42,558 bases of DNA from a virus: positions 1-42,558 of IMG/VR virus record IMGVR_UViG_3300032050_000273; one strand, given 5' to 3'. Shown in pieces: positions 1 to 7,303 of the stretch. Made by a program: the position numbers and the translations under genes. Below the pieces are notes generated by a model. The model was not told the DNA's origin and ran no database searches. It worked only from the letters and a program-made list of their open reading frames with translations. Position 1 is the first letter of the stretch, and each line of letters starts with the position of its first letter.

Positions 1-729
1 TTGGGGATCAAGAACGTTGGCAAGCTAGTCCCGTCGGCAGAAGATCAGAAACCGAAAGATCCTGTGTCGGAGAACATGGCGGTGATGAATGGCAAGCCGG
101 TCAAGGCGTTCATTTATCAAGATCATCAGGCGCACATTGCTGTGCATGTGTCGGCCATGCAGGATCCAAAAATAGCCGCAATCATCGGCCAGAACCCGCG
201 CGCGCAGGTTATGCAGGCAGCACTCATGGCTCACATTAACGAGCATGTGGCGTTTGAGTACCGTAAGCAGATCGAAGAAATGCTGGGCGTACCGTTGCCA
301 GAGATGGACAAGGAGCTGCCAGAGGAAGTCGAGGTCGAGGTGTCGCGCATGATGGCGGCAGCGGCAGGCAAGTTGCTACAGAAGGACAAGGCAGAAGTTG
401 CACAACAACAGGCGCAGCAAACAGCGCAGGATCCGATTGTTCAGATGCAGCAGGCAGAACTCCAGCTCAAAGCGCAGGAGTTGCAGCTCAAGCAAGCAAA
501 GCTGGCGATGGATGCTACCGAGAAGGCGGACAGAATCCGCATCGAGGAAGAGCGTATCGCCGCTCAGAAAGAGATTGCGGGTATGCAGGTCGGCGCCAAG
601 TCGGCAAAAGACAAGGCAGATCTGGACGCTCGCATGGAGTTGGAGGGCATAAAGCTAGGTACGCAGATTGCCCGAGAACAAATTGAGATGAGGAAACCGC
701 AGCCAAAACCTGCGAAGAAAAAGGAGTAA
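1..729 (+). CDS. Portal protein, C-terminal part (5' truncated)
   Basis: The reading frame is open from the first base, so the gene very probably continues upstream of the window. The visible 242 residues start with a folded stretch of helical character. From about residue 125 they become a long Gln/Ala/Lys/Glu-rich coiled coil ending in a Lys/Pro-rich tail. Long helical C-termini of this kind are typical of P22-like portal proteins of podoviruses, where they form the barrel inside the capsid. The position just upstream of the co-chaperonin, scaffold and capsid genes agrees. The portal call rests on that context and on general resemblance, since the conserved portal core lies outside the window. 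The first codon is TTG but is unlikely to be a real start. Confidence 0.7.
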   Translation: MGIKNVGKLVPSAEDQKPKDPVSENMAVMNGKPVKAFIYQDHQAHIAVHVSAMQDPKIAAIIGQNPRAQVMQAALMAHINEHVAFEYRKQIEEMLGVPLPEMDKELPEEVEVEVSRMMAAAAGKLLQKDKAEVAQQQAQQTAQDPIVQMQQAELQLKAQELQLKQAKLAMDATEKADRIRIEEERIAAQKEIAGMQVGAKSAKDKADLDARMELEGIKLGTQIAREQIEMRKPQPKPAKKKE

Positions 730-732
730 TCC

Positions 733-924
733 ATGGAAAAAGCGCTTGAAGTACTGCTCAAACAGGTGCGTGACAAGCGCGATCAGATAGTGGAGGCCGT
801 CGCCAACAGCGCGGCCAAAGACTACGCTGACTATCAAAAACTTTGCGGCGAGATCCGAGGTCTATCGCTTGCGGAGGGTTTTATCTTGGACCTTGCAAAG
901 AAAATGGAGTATTCCGATGAGTGA
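733..924 (+). CDS. Small helical protein between portal and co-chaperonin
   Basis: This 63-residue, charged and mostly helical protein has no recognised domain. Its ATG is preceded by AAGGAG at 721-726, which overlaps the end of the portal gene, so translation is probably coupled. Its last 8 bases overlap the start of the GroES-like gene. A small gene at this place is common in related phage genomes, but I know of no assigned function. Confidence 0.75.
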   Translation: MEKALEVLLKQVRDKRDQIVEAVANSAAKDYADYQKLCGEIRGLSLAEGFILDLAKKMEYSDE

Positions 925-1318
925 AATCTTAATCGCCAGTCAAGATGGCGAGACATCCACGCTGCCAGAAACAGCGGAGGAAAAAGCGAAACAACTGCCA
1001 GAGCCTACCGGGTATCACATCCTGGTCGCGCTACCGGAAGTTGAAGACAAGTTTGACAGCGGGCTAGTCAAGGCAGACCAAACTCTGTACGAGGAAAAGG
1101 TACTGGCGACTGTCTTTTTTGTCATCAAGATGGGACCTGATTGTTACAAAGACGAAAAGCGGTTCCCGAATGGAGCATGGTGCAAGGAAGGGGATTTCAT
1201 TCTCGCCCGTCCTAACACTGGCACCCGCCTGAAGATTCACGGCCGCGAGTTCCGTTTGATTAACGACGACGTGGTTGAAGCGGTGGTTCAAGACCCACGC
1301 GGGATCTCTAGAGCTTAA
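917..1318 (+). CDS. GroES-like co-chaperonin
   Basis: The 133-residue product has the GroES layout: a start near residue 33 resembling 'GYHILVALPE', a mobile-loop-like stretch around 'DSGLVKAD', then a beta-rich core with 'CKEGDFILARPNTG' and the closing 'INDDVVEAVV'. GroES folds cap the host GroEL ring. Phage versions such as T4 gp31 and Rb43 gp31 adapt GroEL for folding the major capsid protein. It is longer than bacterial GroES (about 97 residues), like other phage versions. The start at 917 was chosen over an in-frame GTG/ATG further upstream because GGAG lies at 906-909 and the overlap with the previous gene is then only 8 bases. Its position between portal and scaffold supports a role in capsid-protein folding (inference). 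Confidence 0.8.
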   Translation: MSEILIASQDGETSTLPETAEEKAKQLPEPTGYHILVALPEVEDKFDSGLVKADQTLYEEKVLATVFFVIKMGPDCYKDEKRFPNGAWCKEGDFILARPNTGTRLKIHGREFRLINDDVVEAVVQDPRGISRA

Positions 1319-1332
1319 CAAAGGAGAAACAC

Positions 1333-2286
1333 ATGGCGCAACAAGACATGGAAGATTTCAAGTTTCCTGATGAAAAGGAGGACGAGGTCAAAGCCTCGGC
1401 TGCCGAGGATCTTGAGTATGAGATAGAGGACGATACGCCTCCCGAGGATCGTGGTAGGGAGCCGATGCCCAAGGAGATCGTCCAAGAGCTTGATAACGAC
1501 GAGCTGGAGGAATACTCCGACAACGTAAAACTACGCCTGAAGCAGATGAGGAAGGTGTACCACGACGAGCGTCGGGAGAAAGAGCAGGCATTGCGTGAGC
1601 AGCAGGAAGCTATTGCTTATGCCCAGCGAATTTTAGAAGAGAACAACGCGCTTAAGAGTCGGCTTTCGCACGGCGAGCAGGCGTTTGTTGCCACGGCAAA
1701 GTCGGCGGCAGAGCTGGAATTACAGGCTGCCAAGAAGGCATACAAAGATGCCTACGACATTGGCGACTCCGATGCCTTGATAGAGGCGCAGGAGAAGTTG
1801 AATCATGCGCAGTACAAATTGCAGCGGGTATCTGAATATGTTCCGTCTAGACAAGAGATGGAAACTGATGTACAACCTGTTGCCAATCCAGCACCTCGTC
1901 CTGACCAGAGGGCAATTGCGTGGCAAGAGCGCAATCAATGGTTCGGTAAGGACGAGGAAATGACCAGCTTGGCTCTGGGCTTGCATCAGAAGTTGGTCTC
2001 TCAGTACGGGACGGCATATCCGTCTACGGACGAATACTGGAAGAAGGTCGACGAGACCATGCGCCGTCGATTCCCAGAGCATTTTGCGGATCAGGAGGAA
2101 GCCCCTGCGCAGGAGCCAAAACCCCAGCGCGAGAAACCTGCTCCGGTTGTTGCACCTGCAACGAGAAGCACGGGATCAAAGAAGATCACGGTCAAGCAGT
2201 CCGCAGTCGCCATGGCAAAAAAACTTGGCGTACCGTTGGAAAGATACGTGCAGGAAATGCAAAAATTGGAGGGTAGAAATGGCTGA
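1333..2286 (+). CDS. Putative capsid scaffolding protein
   Basis: This 317-residue protein is strongly charged and low in hydrophobic residues. It has an acidic N-terminus (about residues 8-65), a long Glu/Gln/Lys-rich coiled coil (about 60-170), a Pro-rich linker (about 180-195 and 255-280) and a Lys-rich C-terminus. That build, together with its place directly before the decoration and major capsid genes, is typical of internal scaffolds of tailed phages, which co-assemble with the capsid protein and are then lost or cleaved. AAGGAG sits at 1320-1325 before the ATG. The call comes from architecture and position, not from a sequence signature. Confidence 0.65.
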   Translation: MAQQDMEDFKFPDEKEDEVKASAAEDLEYEIEDDTPPEDRGREPMPKEIVQELDNDELEEYSDNVKLRLKQMRKVYHDERREKEQALREQQEAIAYAQRILEENNALKSRLSHGEQAFVATAKSAAELELQAAKKAYKDAYDIGDSDALIEAQEKLNHAQYKLQRVSEYVPSRQEMETDVQPVANPAPRPDQRAIAWQERNQWFGKDEEMTSLALGLHQKLVSQYGTAYPSTDEYWKKVDETMRRRFPEHFADQEEAPAQEPKPQREKPAPVVAPATRSTGSKKITVKQSAVAMAKKLGVPLERYVQEMQKLEGRNG

Positions 2287-2725
2287 GAATCGCACACCGC
2301 GCAGTACAGAGAGTCGTAACCAAACGCAGCGTCCCCAGCAGTGGGCGCCGCCGGAGCTTCTGCCAGAACCAGATAAGCAACCGGGTTACAAATACCGTTG
2401 GATTCGCGTGTCGCTTGGAGGACAAGCTGACGCTCGCAACATCTCTATCAAACTACGAGAAGGTTGGGAGCCAGTGAAAGTCGAAGAGCAACCGCAGTAT
2501 GGACTGCTAGTCAATGGCGAGGGGCGGTGGAAAGACTGCGTCCAAGTCGGCGACGTGTTGTTGTGCAAGACGCCAGAGGAGCTAGCCGAGCAGCGTAACA
2601 AACACTACCTGCAACAATCGGAGCAGCAAATCAAGGCAGTGGACAACAACCTTATGCGTCAAAATGACCCACGTATGCCACTCTTCAAGGAGTCGAGTTC
2701 ATCGACGACGCGAGGTGGCGGTTAA
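2279..2725 (+). CDS. Hypothetical virion-module protein
   Basis: The 148-residue product begins at the ATG at 2279, overlapping the scaffold gene by 8 bases, with GGAGGG at 2269-2274 as ribosome-binding site. The N-terminus is polar and Pro/Gln-rich. The middle (about residues 35-110) looks folded, with several Trp and Tyr and short strand-like stretches, and the C-terminus is Gln- then Ser-rich. An alternative longer frame from 2084 is rejected because it runs antisense to normal codon usage inside the scaffold gene. Its place between scaffold and decoration protein suggests a head-assembly role, but I do not recognise the family. Confidence 0.7.
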   Translation: MAENRTPRSTESRNQTQRPQQWAPPELLPEPDKQPGYKYRWIRVSLGGQADARNISIKLREGWEPVKVEEQPQYGLLVNGEGRWKDCVQVGDVLLCKTPEELAEQRNKHYLQQSEQQIKAVDNNLMRQNDPRMPLFKESSSSTTRGGG

Positions 2726-2742
2726 ACTTATTGGAGTTATCA

Positions 2743-3399
2743 ATGGCATATCCTACTGTATCGAAGCCTTATGGGCTTCAGCCGATCAATTTGATCGGCG
2801 GGCAGGTGTACGCCGGTTCGACTCGCCTATTCCGTATTGCTAGCGGCTATGCCACCAGCATTTACTACGGCGATGTCGTGAAAATCGCATCGGATGGCAC
2901 TATCCAAAAGGATACTGGCACTTCGACTGCGACCCCGGTTGGCATCTTCTTGGGTTGCACTTACACCAACCCATCAACCAACCAGAAGCTGAACTACCAG
3001 TACTACGCTGGTGGCACTAACGCTCCTGACATCCAGGCGTACGTTGTGGACGACCCTGATGTTCTGTTCAAGATGGCTGCTGTTTCGTCCGGTACTACCG
3101 TTGCTTTCTACAGCTCGGAGCAGATCGGCCTGAACGCTGCCTTGATTCAGAACAACGGCTCGAACACTACAGGTGATTCGCAGGTTGCAATTAATGGCGC
3201 TTCGTTTGCCACTACTGCATCCTTGCCAATTCGCATTGTCGACATTGTCCCTGACACGTCGAACAGCGCAAACGGCTACTGCGAGTTCATCTGCAAATTC
3301 AACGCACCGTACATCGTTTCCACGTTCACGAACACATCGAACCTCGTTACTTCTACAGTAACTGGCGGACATGCGTATCTGAATCCGACTGGTGTTTAA
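2743..3399 (+). CDS. Putative head decoration/structural protein
   Basis: The 218-residue protein is rich in Thr, Ser, Gly, Asn and small hydrophobics, as in beta-rich virion proteins. It starts 'MAYPTVSKPYGLQPINLIGG', a beginning often seen in structural proteins encoded just before the major capsid protein in environmental phages. Start at 2743 is preferred to a TTG at 2731 because the sequence TTGGAGTT there serves as the ribosome-binding site. A capsid-stabilising or surface-decoration role is inferred from position and composition. It could instead be a minor head protein. Confidence 0.65.
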   Translation: MAYPTVSKPYGLQPINLIGGQVYAGSTRLFRIASGYATSIYYGDVVKIASDGTIQKDTGTSTATPVGIFLGCTYTNPSTNQKLNYQYYAGGTNAPDIQAYVVDDPDVLFKMAAVSSGTTVAFYSSEQIGLNAALIQNNGSNTTGDSQVAINGASFATTASLPIRIVDIVPDTSNSANGYCEFICKFNAPYIVSTFTNTSNLVTSTVTGGHAYLNPTGV

Positions 3400-3409
3400 G
3401 GAGTAAGAC

Positions 3410-4318
3410 ATGGCTATTTCACGCGCACAACTACTGAAAGAGCTACTGCCTGGCCTGAACGCCTTGTTCGGCATGGAGTACGCTCGTTATGGTGAAGAAC
3501 ACAAAGAGATCTACGAAACAGAGACCTCCGAGCGTTCTTTCGAAGAAGAAACCAAGCTGTCTGGCTTCAGCGCCGCACCGGTCAAGAACGAAGGTTCTGC
3601 GATCCGGTACGACAATGGTCAGGAAGCTTGGACTGCACGATACAACCACGAAACCATCGCTCTGGGTTTCTCGCTGACCGAAGAGGCCATCGAAGATAAC
3701 CTGTATGACAGCCTGTCGGCTCGTTATACCAAGGCGCTGGCTCGTGCGATGTCGTACACCAAGCAGGTAAAAGCTGCTGCTGTACTGAACAACGGCTTCT
3801 CGTCTAACTACCCTGGTGGTGATGGCGTGGCTCTGTTCAGCACTGCACACCCGCTGGTATCTGGCGGCACCAACAGCAACACTCCGTCGACCCAAGTTGA
3901 CCTCTCGGAAACCGCGTTGGAAAACGCAGTTATCCAGATCGCTGCTTGGACTGACGAACGTGGTCTGCTGATCGCCGCTCGTCCCCGCAAGCTGATCGTG
4001 CCTCCAGCACTCCAGTTTGTGGCGACCCGCCTGTTGGAGACCCAACTGCGTCCGGGAACCAATGATAACGACGTGAACGCGATCGTTAACAACGGTTCGA
4101 TCCCGGAAGGCTATACGATCAACCACTTCTTGACCGACACGAACGCATGGTTCCTGACCACTGACGTTCCAAACGGCATGAAGCACTTTGTTCGTATCCC
4201 GTTGCAGAACTCCATGGACGGAGACTTCGACACCGGCAACGTCCGTTACAAAGCGCGTGAGCGTTATTCGTTCGGATGGTCCGATCCTCTGGGTATGTTC
4301 GCATCCCAGGGTGCTTGA
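3410..4318 (+). CDS. Major capsid protein, Mu gpT-like
   Basis: The 302-residue protein resembles the Mu-like major head subunit gpT family, an HK97-fold capsid group. It shows a helical N-terminal arm ('LLPGLNALFGMEYARYGEEH'), an E-loop-like region with alternating charged and aromatic residues (about residues 55-85), a helix-rich segment 'EEAIEDNLYDSLSARYTKAL', and a C-terminal beta part with 'GDFDTGNVRYKARERYSFGW'. It follows scaffold and decoration genes and is directly followed by a strong terminator, as expected for the most heavily expressed virion gene. AAGGAG at 3398-3403 precedes the ATG. No separate prohead protease gene is visible in the window. Confidence 0.88.
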   Translation: MAISRAQLLKELLPGLNALFGMEYARYGEEHKEIYETETSERSFEEETKLSGFSAAPVKNEGSAIRYDNGQEAWTARYNHETIALGFSLTEEAIEDNLYDSLSARYTKALARAMSYTKQVKAAAVLNNGFSSNYPGGDGVALFSTAHPLVSGGTNSNTPSTQVDLSETALENAVIQIAAWTDERGLLIAARPRKLIVPPALQFVATRLLETQLRPGTNDNDVNAIVNNGSIPEGYTINHFLTDTNAWFLTTDVPNGMKHFVRIPLQNSMDGDFDTGNVRYKARERYSFGWSDPLGMFASQGA

Positions 4319-4323
4319 TAGAA

Positions 4324-4347
4324 GGGGGCTTAAATGCCCCCTTTTTT
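4324..4347 (+). terminator. Rho-independent terminator after the capsid gene
   Basis: A perfect 6-bp G/C stem (GGGGGC at 4324-4329, GCCCCC at 4336-4341) with a 6-base A/T loop is followed directly by six T residues (4342-4347). This is a textbook intrinsic terminator placed 6 bases after the capsid stop codon. It should lower read-through into the tail genes and set the capsid gene apart as the end of a head transcript. Confidence 0.9.
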
Positions 4348-4357
4348 CATAGATTTA

Positions 4358-4366
4358 TGCTATAAC
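4358..4366 (+). promoter_or_regulatory. Extended -10 promoter candidate
   Basis: TG-C-TATAAC at 4358-4366 matches the extended -10 element (TGnTATAAT) with one mismatch and correct spacing. No good -35 is present, which extended -10 promoters can tolerate. The expected start site near 4373 falls in a small inverted repeat (ATTCC-G-GGAAT, 4373-4383). Being placed immediately after the terminator and before the next gene makes it a plausible sigma70 promoter for the tail operon. Confidence 0.55.
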
Positions 4367-4372
4367 GCAGTA

Positions 4373-4407
4373 ATTCCGGGAATACCGGGTGTGGCAAACA
4401 GTCCCGG
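4373..4407 (+). promoter_or_regulatory. Structured leader with inverted repeats
   Basis: Two nested inverted repeats lie in the untranslated leader: ATTCC/GGAAT (4373-4383), and CCGGGA (4376-4381) pairing with TCCCGG (4402-4407); CCGGG at 4385-4389 could pair with the same right arm. They may form alternative hairpins in the mRNA or an operator at the start site. Function is not established. Confidence 0.3.
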
Positions 4408-4456
4408 CTGACGTCAAGCAGATTGCCATACCGAACTCGCTTGAGAGGACAATTCG

Positions 4457-4930
4457 ATGGCTGTATCTACTACCCAAAGCATCTGGCGTTCGGGCGGCGG
4501 TGATAACACCCGCCAAGCTTATTGCGGCACCGGCGTCATGGCAGCAACTTTCTATGTTGCAAACGCGGCTGTTGCCGGCAACGTTGTCGTTGCTTCTGGC
4601 ACTACCACTCCCCTGATTCTTCCTGCAAACGCTGTTGTCACGTCTGTGATCATCACGAACGGTTTGACTTCAGGCACGATGAATGTCGGCTACACCACTA
4701 TTGATGGTGCAACTTCGAACGCTGCGTTCTACGTTTCGGCGTTGGCTGCTACCTCTGCAAAGACTGTCACCCCAGGCGCTACCGGCGCAGGCGCTGGCAT
4801 CGGAACAGCAGGCAGCCCAACCAAGAACTTCACCGTTACAAGTGAAAGCGCAAGCTCGGCTGTTGGCGATGTTGCTGGCTACATTACGTACTACGTAAAT
4901 GACCCTCTGTTCGGTCAGCAGAACAACTAA
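4457..4930 (+). CDS. Small beta-rich virion protein
   Basis: This 157-residue protein is made mostly of Ala, Gly, Thr, Ser and Val, with few charges, the composition of a beta-sandwich virion protein. The stretch from about residue 40 to 155 alternates hydrophobic and small polar residues. It is the first gene after the promoter candidate, with GAGAGGA at 4442-4448 as ribosome-binding site. A decoration or head-surface role is likely from its position after the capsid gene, but I do not recognise a named family. Confidence 0.7.
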   Translation: MAVSTTQSIWRSGGGDNTRQAYCGTGVMAATFYVANAAVAGNVVVASGTTTPLILPANAVVTSVIITNGLTSGTMNVGYTTIDGATSNAAFYVSALAATSAKTVTPGATGAGAGIGTAGSPTKNFTVTSESASSAVGDVAGYITYYVNDPLFGQQNN

Positions 4931-4942
4931 TAGGGGGCCAGC

Positions 4943-5212
4943 ATGGCTCAACAAACAGACGTAAAAGCGCAGAGTCGCGGATCGTCGGGAGTAATCTTTG
5001 AAGGCCGAACTCGTGTGAAGGGCATGATCATTGCCCCGACATCGAGCGCTGGTAACGTAACTATCCAAGACGGTGGCACGAACGTGTTCACTGTGCAGAC
5101 TGTTGCGAACGGCGAGGCTTTCAACTGCCTGATTCCTGCGGACGGCATCCTCTTTTACACAAACGTAACAGTGACGTTGGTCAACACTTCTGTGACGGTG
5201 TTCTATGGCTAA
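4943..5212 (+). CDS. Small beta-strand virion protein
   Basis: The 89-residue product has a polar N-terminus followed by alternating strands ('RVKGMIIAPTSSAGNVTIQD', then 'LFYTNVTVTLVNTSVTVFYG'). This pattern suggests a compact beta-barrel or sandwich. Similar short proteins accompany capsid genes in many environmental phages. GGGGG at 4933-4937 precedes the ATG, and its end overlaps the next gene by 8 bases. Function unknown, probably a virion component. Confidence 0.68.
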   Translation: MAQQTDVKAQSRGSSGVIFEGRTRVKGMIIAPTSSAGNVTIQDGGTNVFTVQTVANGEAFNCLIPADGILFYTNVTVTLVNTSVTVFYG

Positions 5213-5459
5213 GACCCCGGCTTGGCAGCGTAAGGAAGGCAAGAACCCTGAAGGCGGCTTGAACGCCAAGGGTCGCGCCTCCTACAACAAAGCCAATCCG
5301 GGCAAGCCTGGTCTGAAAGCACCGCAGCCAGAGGGCGGTTCTCGCAAGAAGTCATTCTGCGCCCGGATGTCCGGGATGAAGAAGAAGCTGACTTCTGCAA
5401 AGACCGCCAACGATCCAAACAGTCGTATCAATAAATCTTTACGAAAGTGGAAGTGTTAA
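5205..5459 (+). CDS. Basic Cys-containing small protein (DUF6321-like)
   Basis: The 84-residue protein is very basic. It carries the conserved-looking core 'KSFCARMSGMKKK' and the C-terminus 'SRINKSLRKWKC', a pattern I associate with the DUF6321 family of short phage proteins. The family name is from memory and would need a profile search. The C-terminal Cys and the Cys in the core might pair or bind metal. It could neutralise packaged DNA or be an internal minor protein, but no function is known to me. Confidence 0.7.
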   Translation: MAKTPAWQRKEGKNPEGGLNAKGRASYNKANPGKPGLKAPQPEGGSRKKSFCARMSGMKKKLTSAKTANDPNSRINKSLRKWKC

Positions 5460-5461
5460 CC

Positions 5462-5710
5462 GTGGATATCAATTTGGTCTGGAACGGCGCGCTGTCGCTG
5501 TTTGTGGGCTTGTTTGCGTATGTCGCCCATGAGAAGTTCTCTGAGCTAGCGCGGATCACCATCTTGTTGAACAAGACGCGTGAGGAGATAGCACGGGATA
5601 ACGTGACAAAGGCGGAAGTTGACCGCATCACCGATCACATAGATCAGCGATTCAACCGGCTGGAGAACAAGATCGACCAGCTGATTGAGTCACAGAGGAG
5701 AGTGTTATGA
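5462..5710 (+). CDS. Small membrane-anchored coiled-coil protein
   Basis: The 82-residue product has one N-terminal membrane-spanning segment (about residues 4-20, 'LVWNGALSLFVGLFAYVA') followed by an amphipathic coiled coil up to the C-terminus with heptad-like Ile/Leu spacing. GTG at 5462 is favoured as start because GGAAG lies at 5449-5453, 8 bases upstream; GTG codons at 5447 and 5453 are alternatives and would overlap the previous gene. The build resembles small Rz/spanin-like or holin-like phage proteins, but its distance from the lysis genes argues for caution. Confidence 0.65.
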   Translation: MDINLVWNGALSLFVGLFAYVAHEKFSELARITILLNKTREEIARDNVTKAEVDRITDHIDQRFNRLENKIDQLIESQRRVL

Positions 5711-6441
5711 GGCGCAAGGTAAAGCGTTACGCAGAAGGCGAGTTGGTCGACGGCGATGACATCCCGATGGATGAGTCGCCCCGCCGAGCCATGAAGGATT
5801 ACATGGCCAATGCGCCCGAGGATAGAGTGGGTAGCTATACATCACCCCGAAGAGCATCGTTCGGTGAGGCTTTCTCAGAAGCTCGACGCTCTGGTGAAAA
5901 GACATTCATGTATGGCGGCAAGCGTTATACGACAGAGATGGCATCCGAGAAGAAGCGTGTGCGGTCAACTGCTCCGACAGCTGACGAGTCTGCCGCGGAG
6001 ACGGCACGTTTAGCGCGTCAGGCCAAGATGACTGAATCATCAAGAGATAAAGAAGGTGCGCCTGGATACGCAGCTCCCGCCGCTTTGGCTGGTGCGGGTG
6101 CAGCGGCTGCGCTTGCCAAAATGGCGATGGGCAGAGGCGAGAAAAAAGAATCGTTGGCAGATCGCGTGAAAGCGCGTGAAGCGGGCAAAAGCCAGTCGGG
6201 CAGTACAGTTGGCAAGATGCCGGGTAGCAGCTTGAGTGACCCATATTCTATGCAGCTCGGTAGCGATCTTGATGTAAAGAGAACGCTCCGCGGCAATAAG
6301 CGTATGGGCATGGACAGCCGTGATACAGAATTCAAGAAGGGCGGCAAGATTAAGAAGATGGCTAGTGGTGGAAAGTCATCTGCTTCTTCTCGTGCAGATG
6401 GAATCGCTCAACGTGGTAAGACCCGCGGGAGGATGTGCTGA
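5707..6441 (+). CDS. Basic Gly/Lys-rich virion-module protein with C-terminal ADG/RGKT tag
   Basis: The 244-residue protein is disordered-looking and basic. A short Ala-rich, possibly membrane-active segment lies near residues 120-138. Near the end it carries the double-glycine motif 'FKKGGKIKKMASGGK' and finishes with 'SSRADGIAQRGKTRGRMC'. An almost identical ending is found in the next gene and a variant of it in the one after. It overlaps its upstream neighbour by 4 bases (ATGA). No enzyme motif is visible. An internal DNA- or capsid-associated role is an inference from charge and context. Confidence 0.7.
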   Translation: MRRKVKRYAEGELVDGDDIPMDESPRRAMKDYMANAPEDRVGSYTSPRRASFGEAFSEARRSGEKTFMYGGKRYTTEMASEKKRVRSTAPTADESAAETARLARQAKMTESSRDKEGAPGYAAPAALAGAGAAAALAKMAMGRGEKKESLADRVKAREAGKSQSGSTVGKMPGSSLSDPYSMQLGSDLDVKRTLRGNKRMGMDSRDTEFKKGGKIKKMASGGKSSASSRADGIAQRGKTRGRMC

Positions 6442-6704
6442 TGGCTGATATGGCAAAAATGCAGACGCGTATTCGTGAACTTGAGACTCGCCGCGAGAAG
6501 GGTGAGTCAGTTCCTGAACTTGATGCGCTCTACAAAAAGATGGATGCGTTAACCGAAAAGGGTTATGCCGAGGCCACAAAGACTGTGACAGGAGAAACGC
6601 CGCCTGCGCCAGTGAAGAAAGCCAAAGGCGGTTCGGTTTCATCTGCTTCTGCTCGTGCTGATGGCTGCGCTATTCGCGGCAAGACCAAAGGAAGAATGGT
6701 ATGA
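6441..6704 (+). CDS. Small protein with C-terminal ADG/RGKT tag
   Basis: The 87-residue product has a helical, charged N-terminal half (about residues 1-50), a Pro/Thr linker, and then 'KKAKGGSVSSASARADG' and 'RGKTKGRMV' at its C-terminus, paralogous to the end of the previous gene. Start at ATG 6441 is chosen because GGGAGG at 6427-6432 lies 8 bases upstream; a GTG at 6435 is in frame but too near that site. Stop and start overlap at TGATG. Function unknown. Confidence 0.72.
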   Translation: MADMAKMQTRIRELETRREKGESVPELDALYKKMDALTEKGYAEATKTVTGETPPAPVKKAKGGSVSSASARADGCAIRGKTKGRMV

Positions 6705-7291
6705 GAAAGCGCAAAAAGTTTGCAGATGGCGGCGTGACGGGTCAGACCCAGCAGCCTACATATCCGTTCTACGGCAATCAGCCTATGGCCGGTGGTCAGA
6801 GCGGCGGCATGAATCAGACGTTCAACATGCAGCCACAAGCCATGTCTGGTCCTAACGATCAAATGACACAGCGCTTTGCCAAGGGTGGTCAGGCAAAGGT
6901 AGGCAAGGTCATGTCTGAGTTCAAGTCCGGCAAGCTGAAGAGTTCGTCGGGTCAGAAGGTAACAAATCCCAAGCAGGCCATCGCTATCGGGCTGTCCGAA
7001 GCTGGTCTTTCCAAGAAAGCTAAAGGAGGCGAGATGAAAGAGTCGATGAAGAAGGTCAAAGAAGAGGTTGCGTTCATGAAGAAGAAGGGCGCTCCTAAGT
7101 CTATGGTCAAGCATGAGATGGCAGAAGCCGGCATGAAGTACGGCGGCAAGGTCAAGAAGATGGCAAGCGGCGGTCTGGCTGCTGGTCACAAGTCGGCTGA
7201 CGGCGTTGCCACCAAGGGCAAAACCAAGGCTATGCAGGTCAAGATGGCCAAAGGTGGCATGACCAAGATGCGCAAAGGCGGCTACTGCTAA
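6701..7291 (+). CDS. Basic multi-GG protein (DUF6496-like segment)
   Basis: The 196-residue protein carries the double-glycine motif at least six times ('FADGG', 'FAKGG', 'KAKGG', 'KYGGK', 'MAKGG', 'MRKGG'). In its middle (about residues 63-100) is a segment reading 'KVGKVMSEFKSGKLKSSSG' followed by 'NPKQAIAIGLSEA', which I associate with DUF6496, a short family found in bacteria and phages. A helical region with 'MKKVKEEVAFMKKKGAP' follows, then a copy of the ADG/GKTK tag. It overlaps the preceding gene by 4 bases. The DUF assignment is from memory. Function unknown. Confidence 0.72.
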   Translation: MRKRKKFADGGVTGQTQQPTYPFYGNQPMAGGQSGGMNQTFNMQPQAMSGPNDQMTQRFAKGGQAKVGKVMSEFKSGKLKSSSGQKVTNPKQAIAIGLSEAGLSKKAKGGEMKESMKKVKEEVAFMKKKGAPKSMVKHEMAEAGMKYGGKVKKMASGGLAAGHKSADGVATKGKTKAMQVKMAKGGMTKMRKGGYC

Positions 7292-7303
7292 CAGGAGGCT
7301 GAC

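Noticed and set aside
2084-2278. Upstream extension of the 2279 gene
   Set aside because: It overlaps the scaffold gene and reads Arg/Ser-rich shadow sequence. The ATG at 2279 has a good ribosome-binding site.
3443-4186. Long open frame (247 codons) on the minus strand opposite the major capsid gene
   Set aside because: It is antisense to a well-supported capsid gene, has no ribosome-binding site and an unnatural amino-acid mix. It is a by-product of codon bias.
4670-5269. 199-codon minus-strand frame across three small plus-strand genes
   Set aside because: The plus-strand genes have ribosome-binding sites and coupled spacing; this frame has neither.
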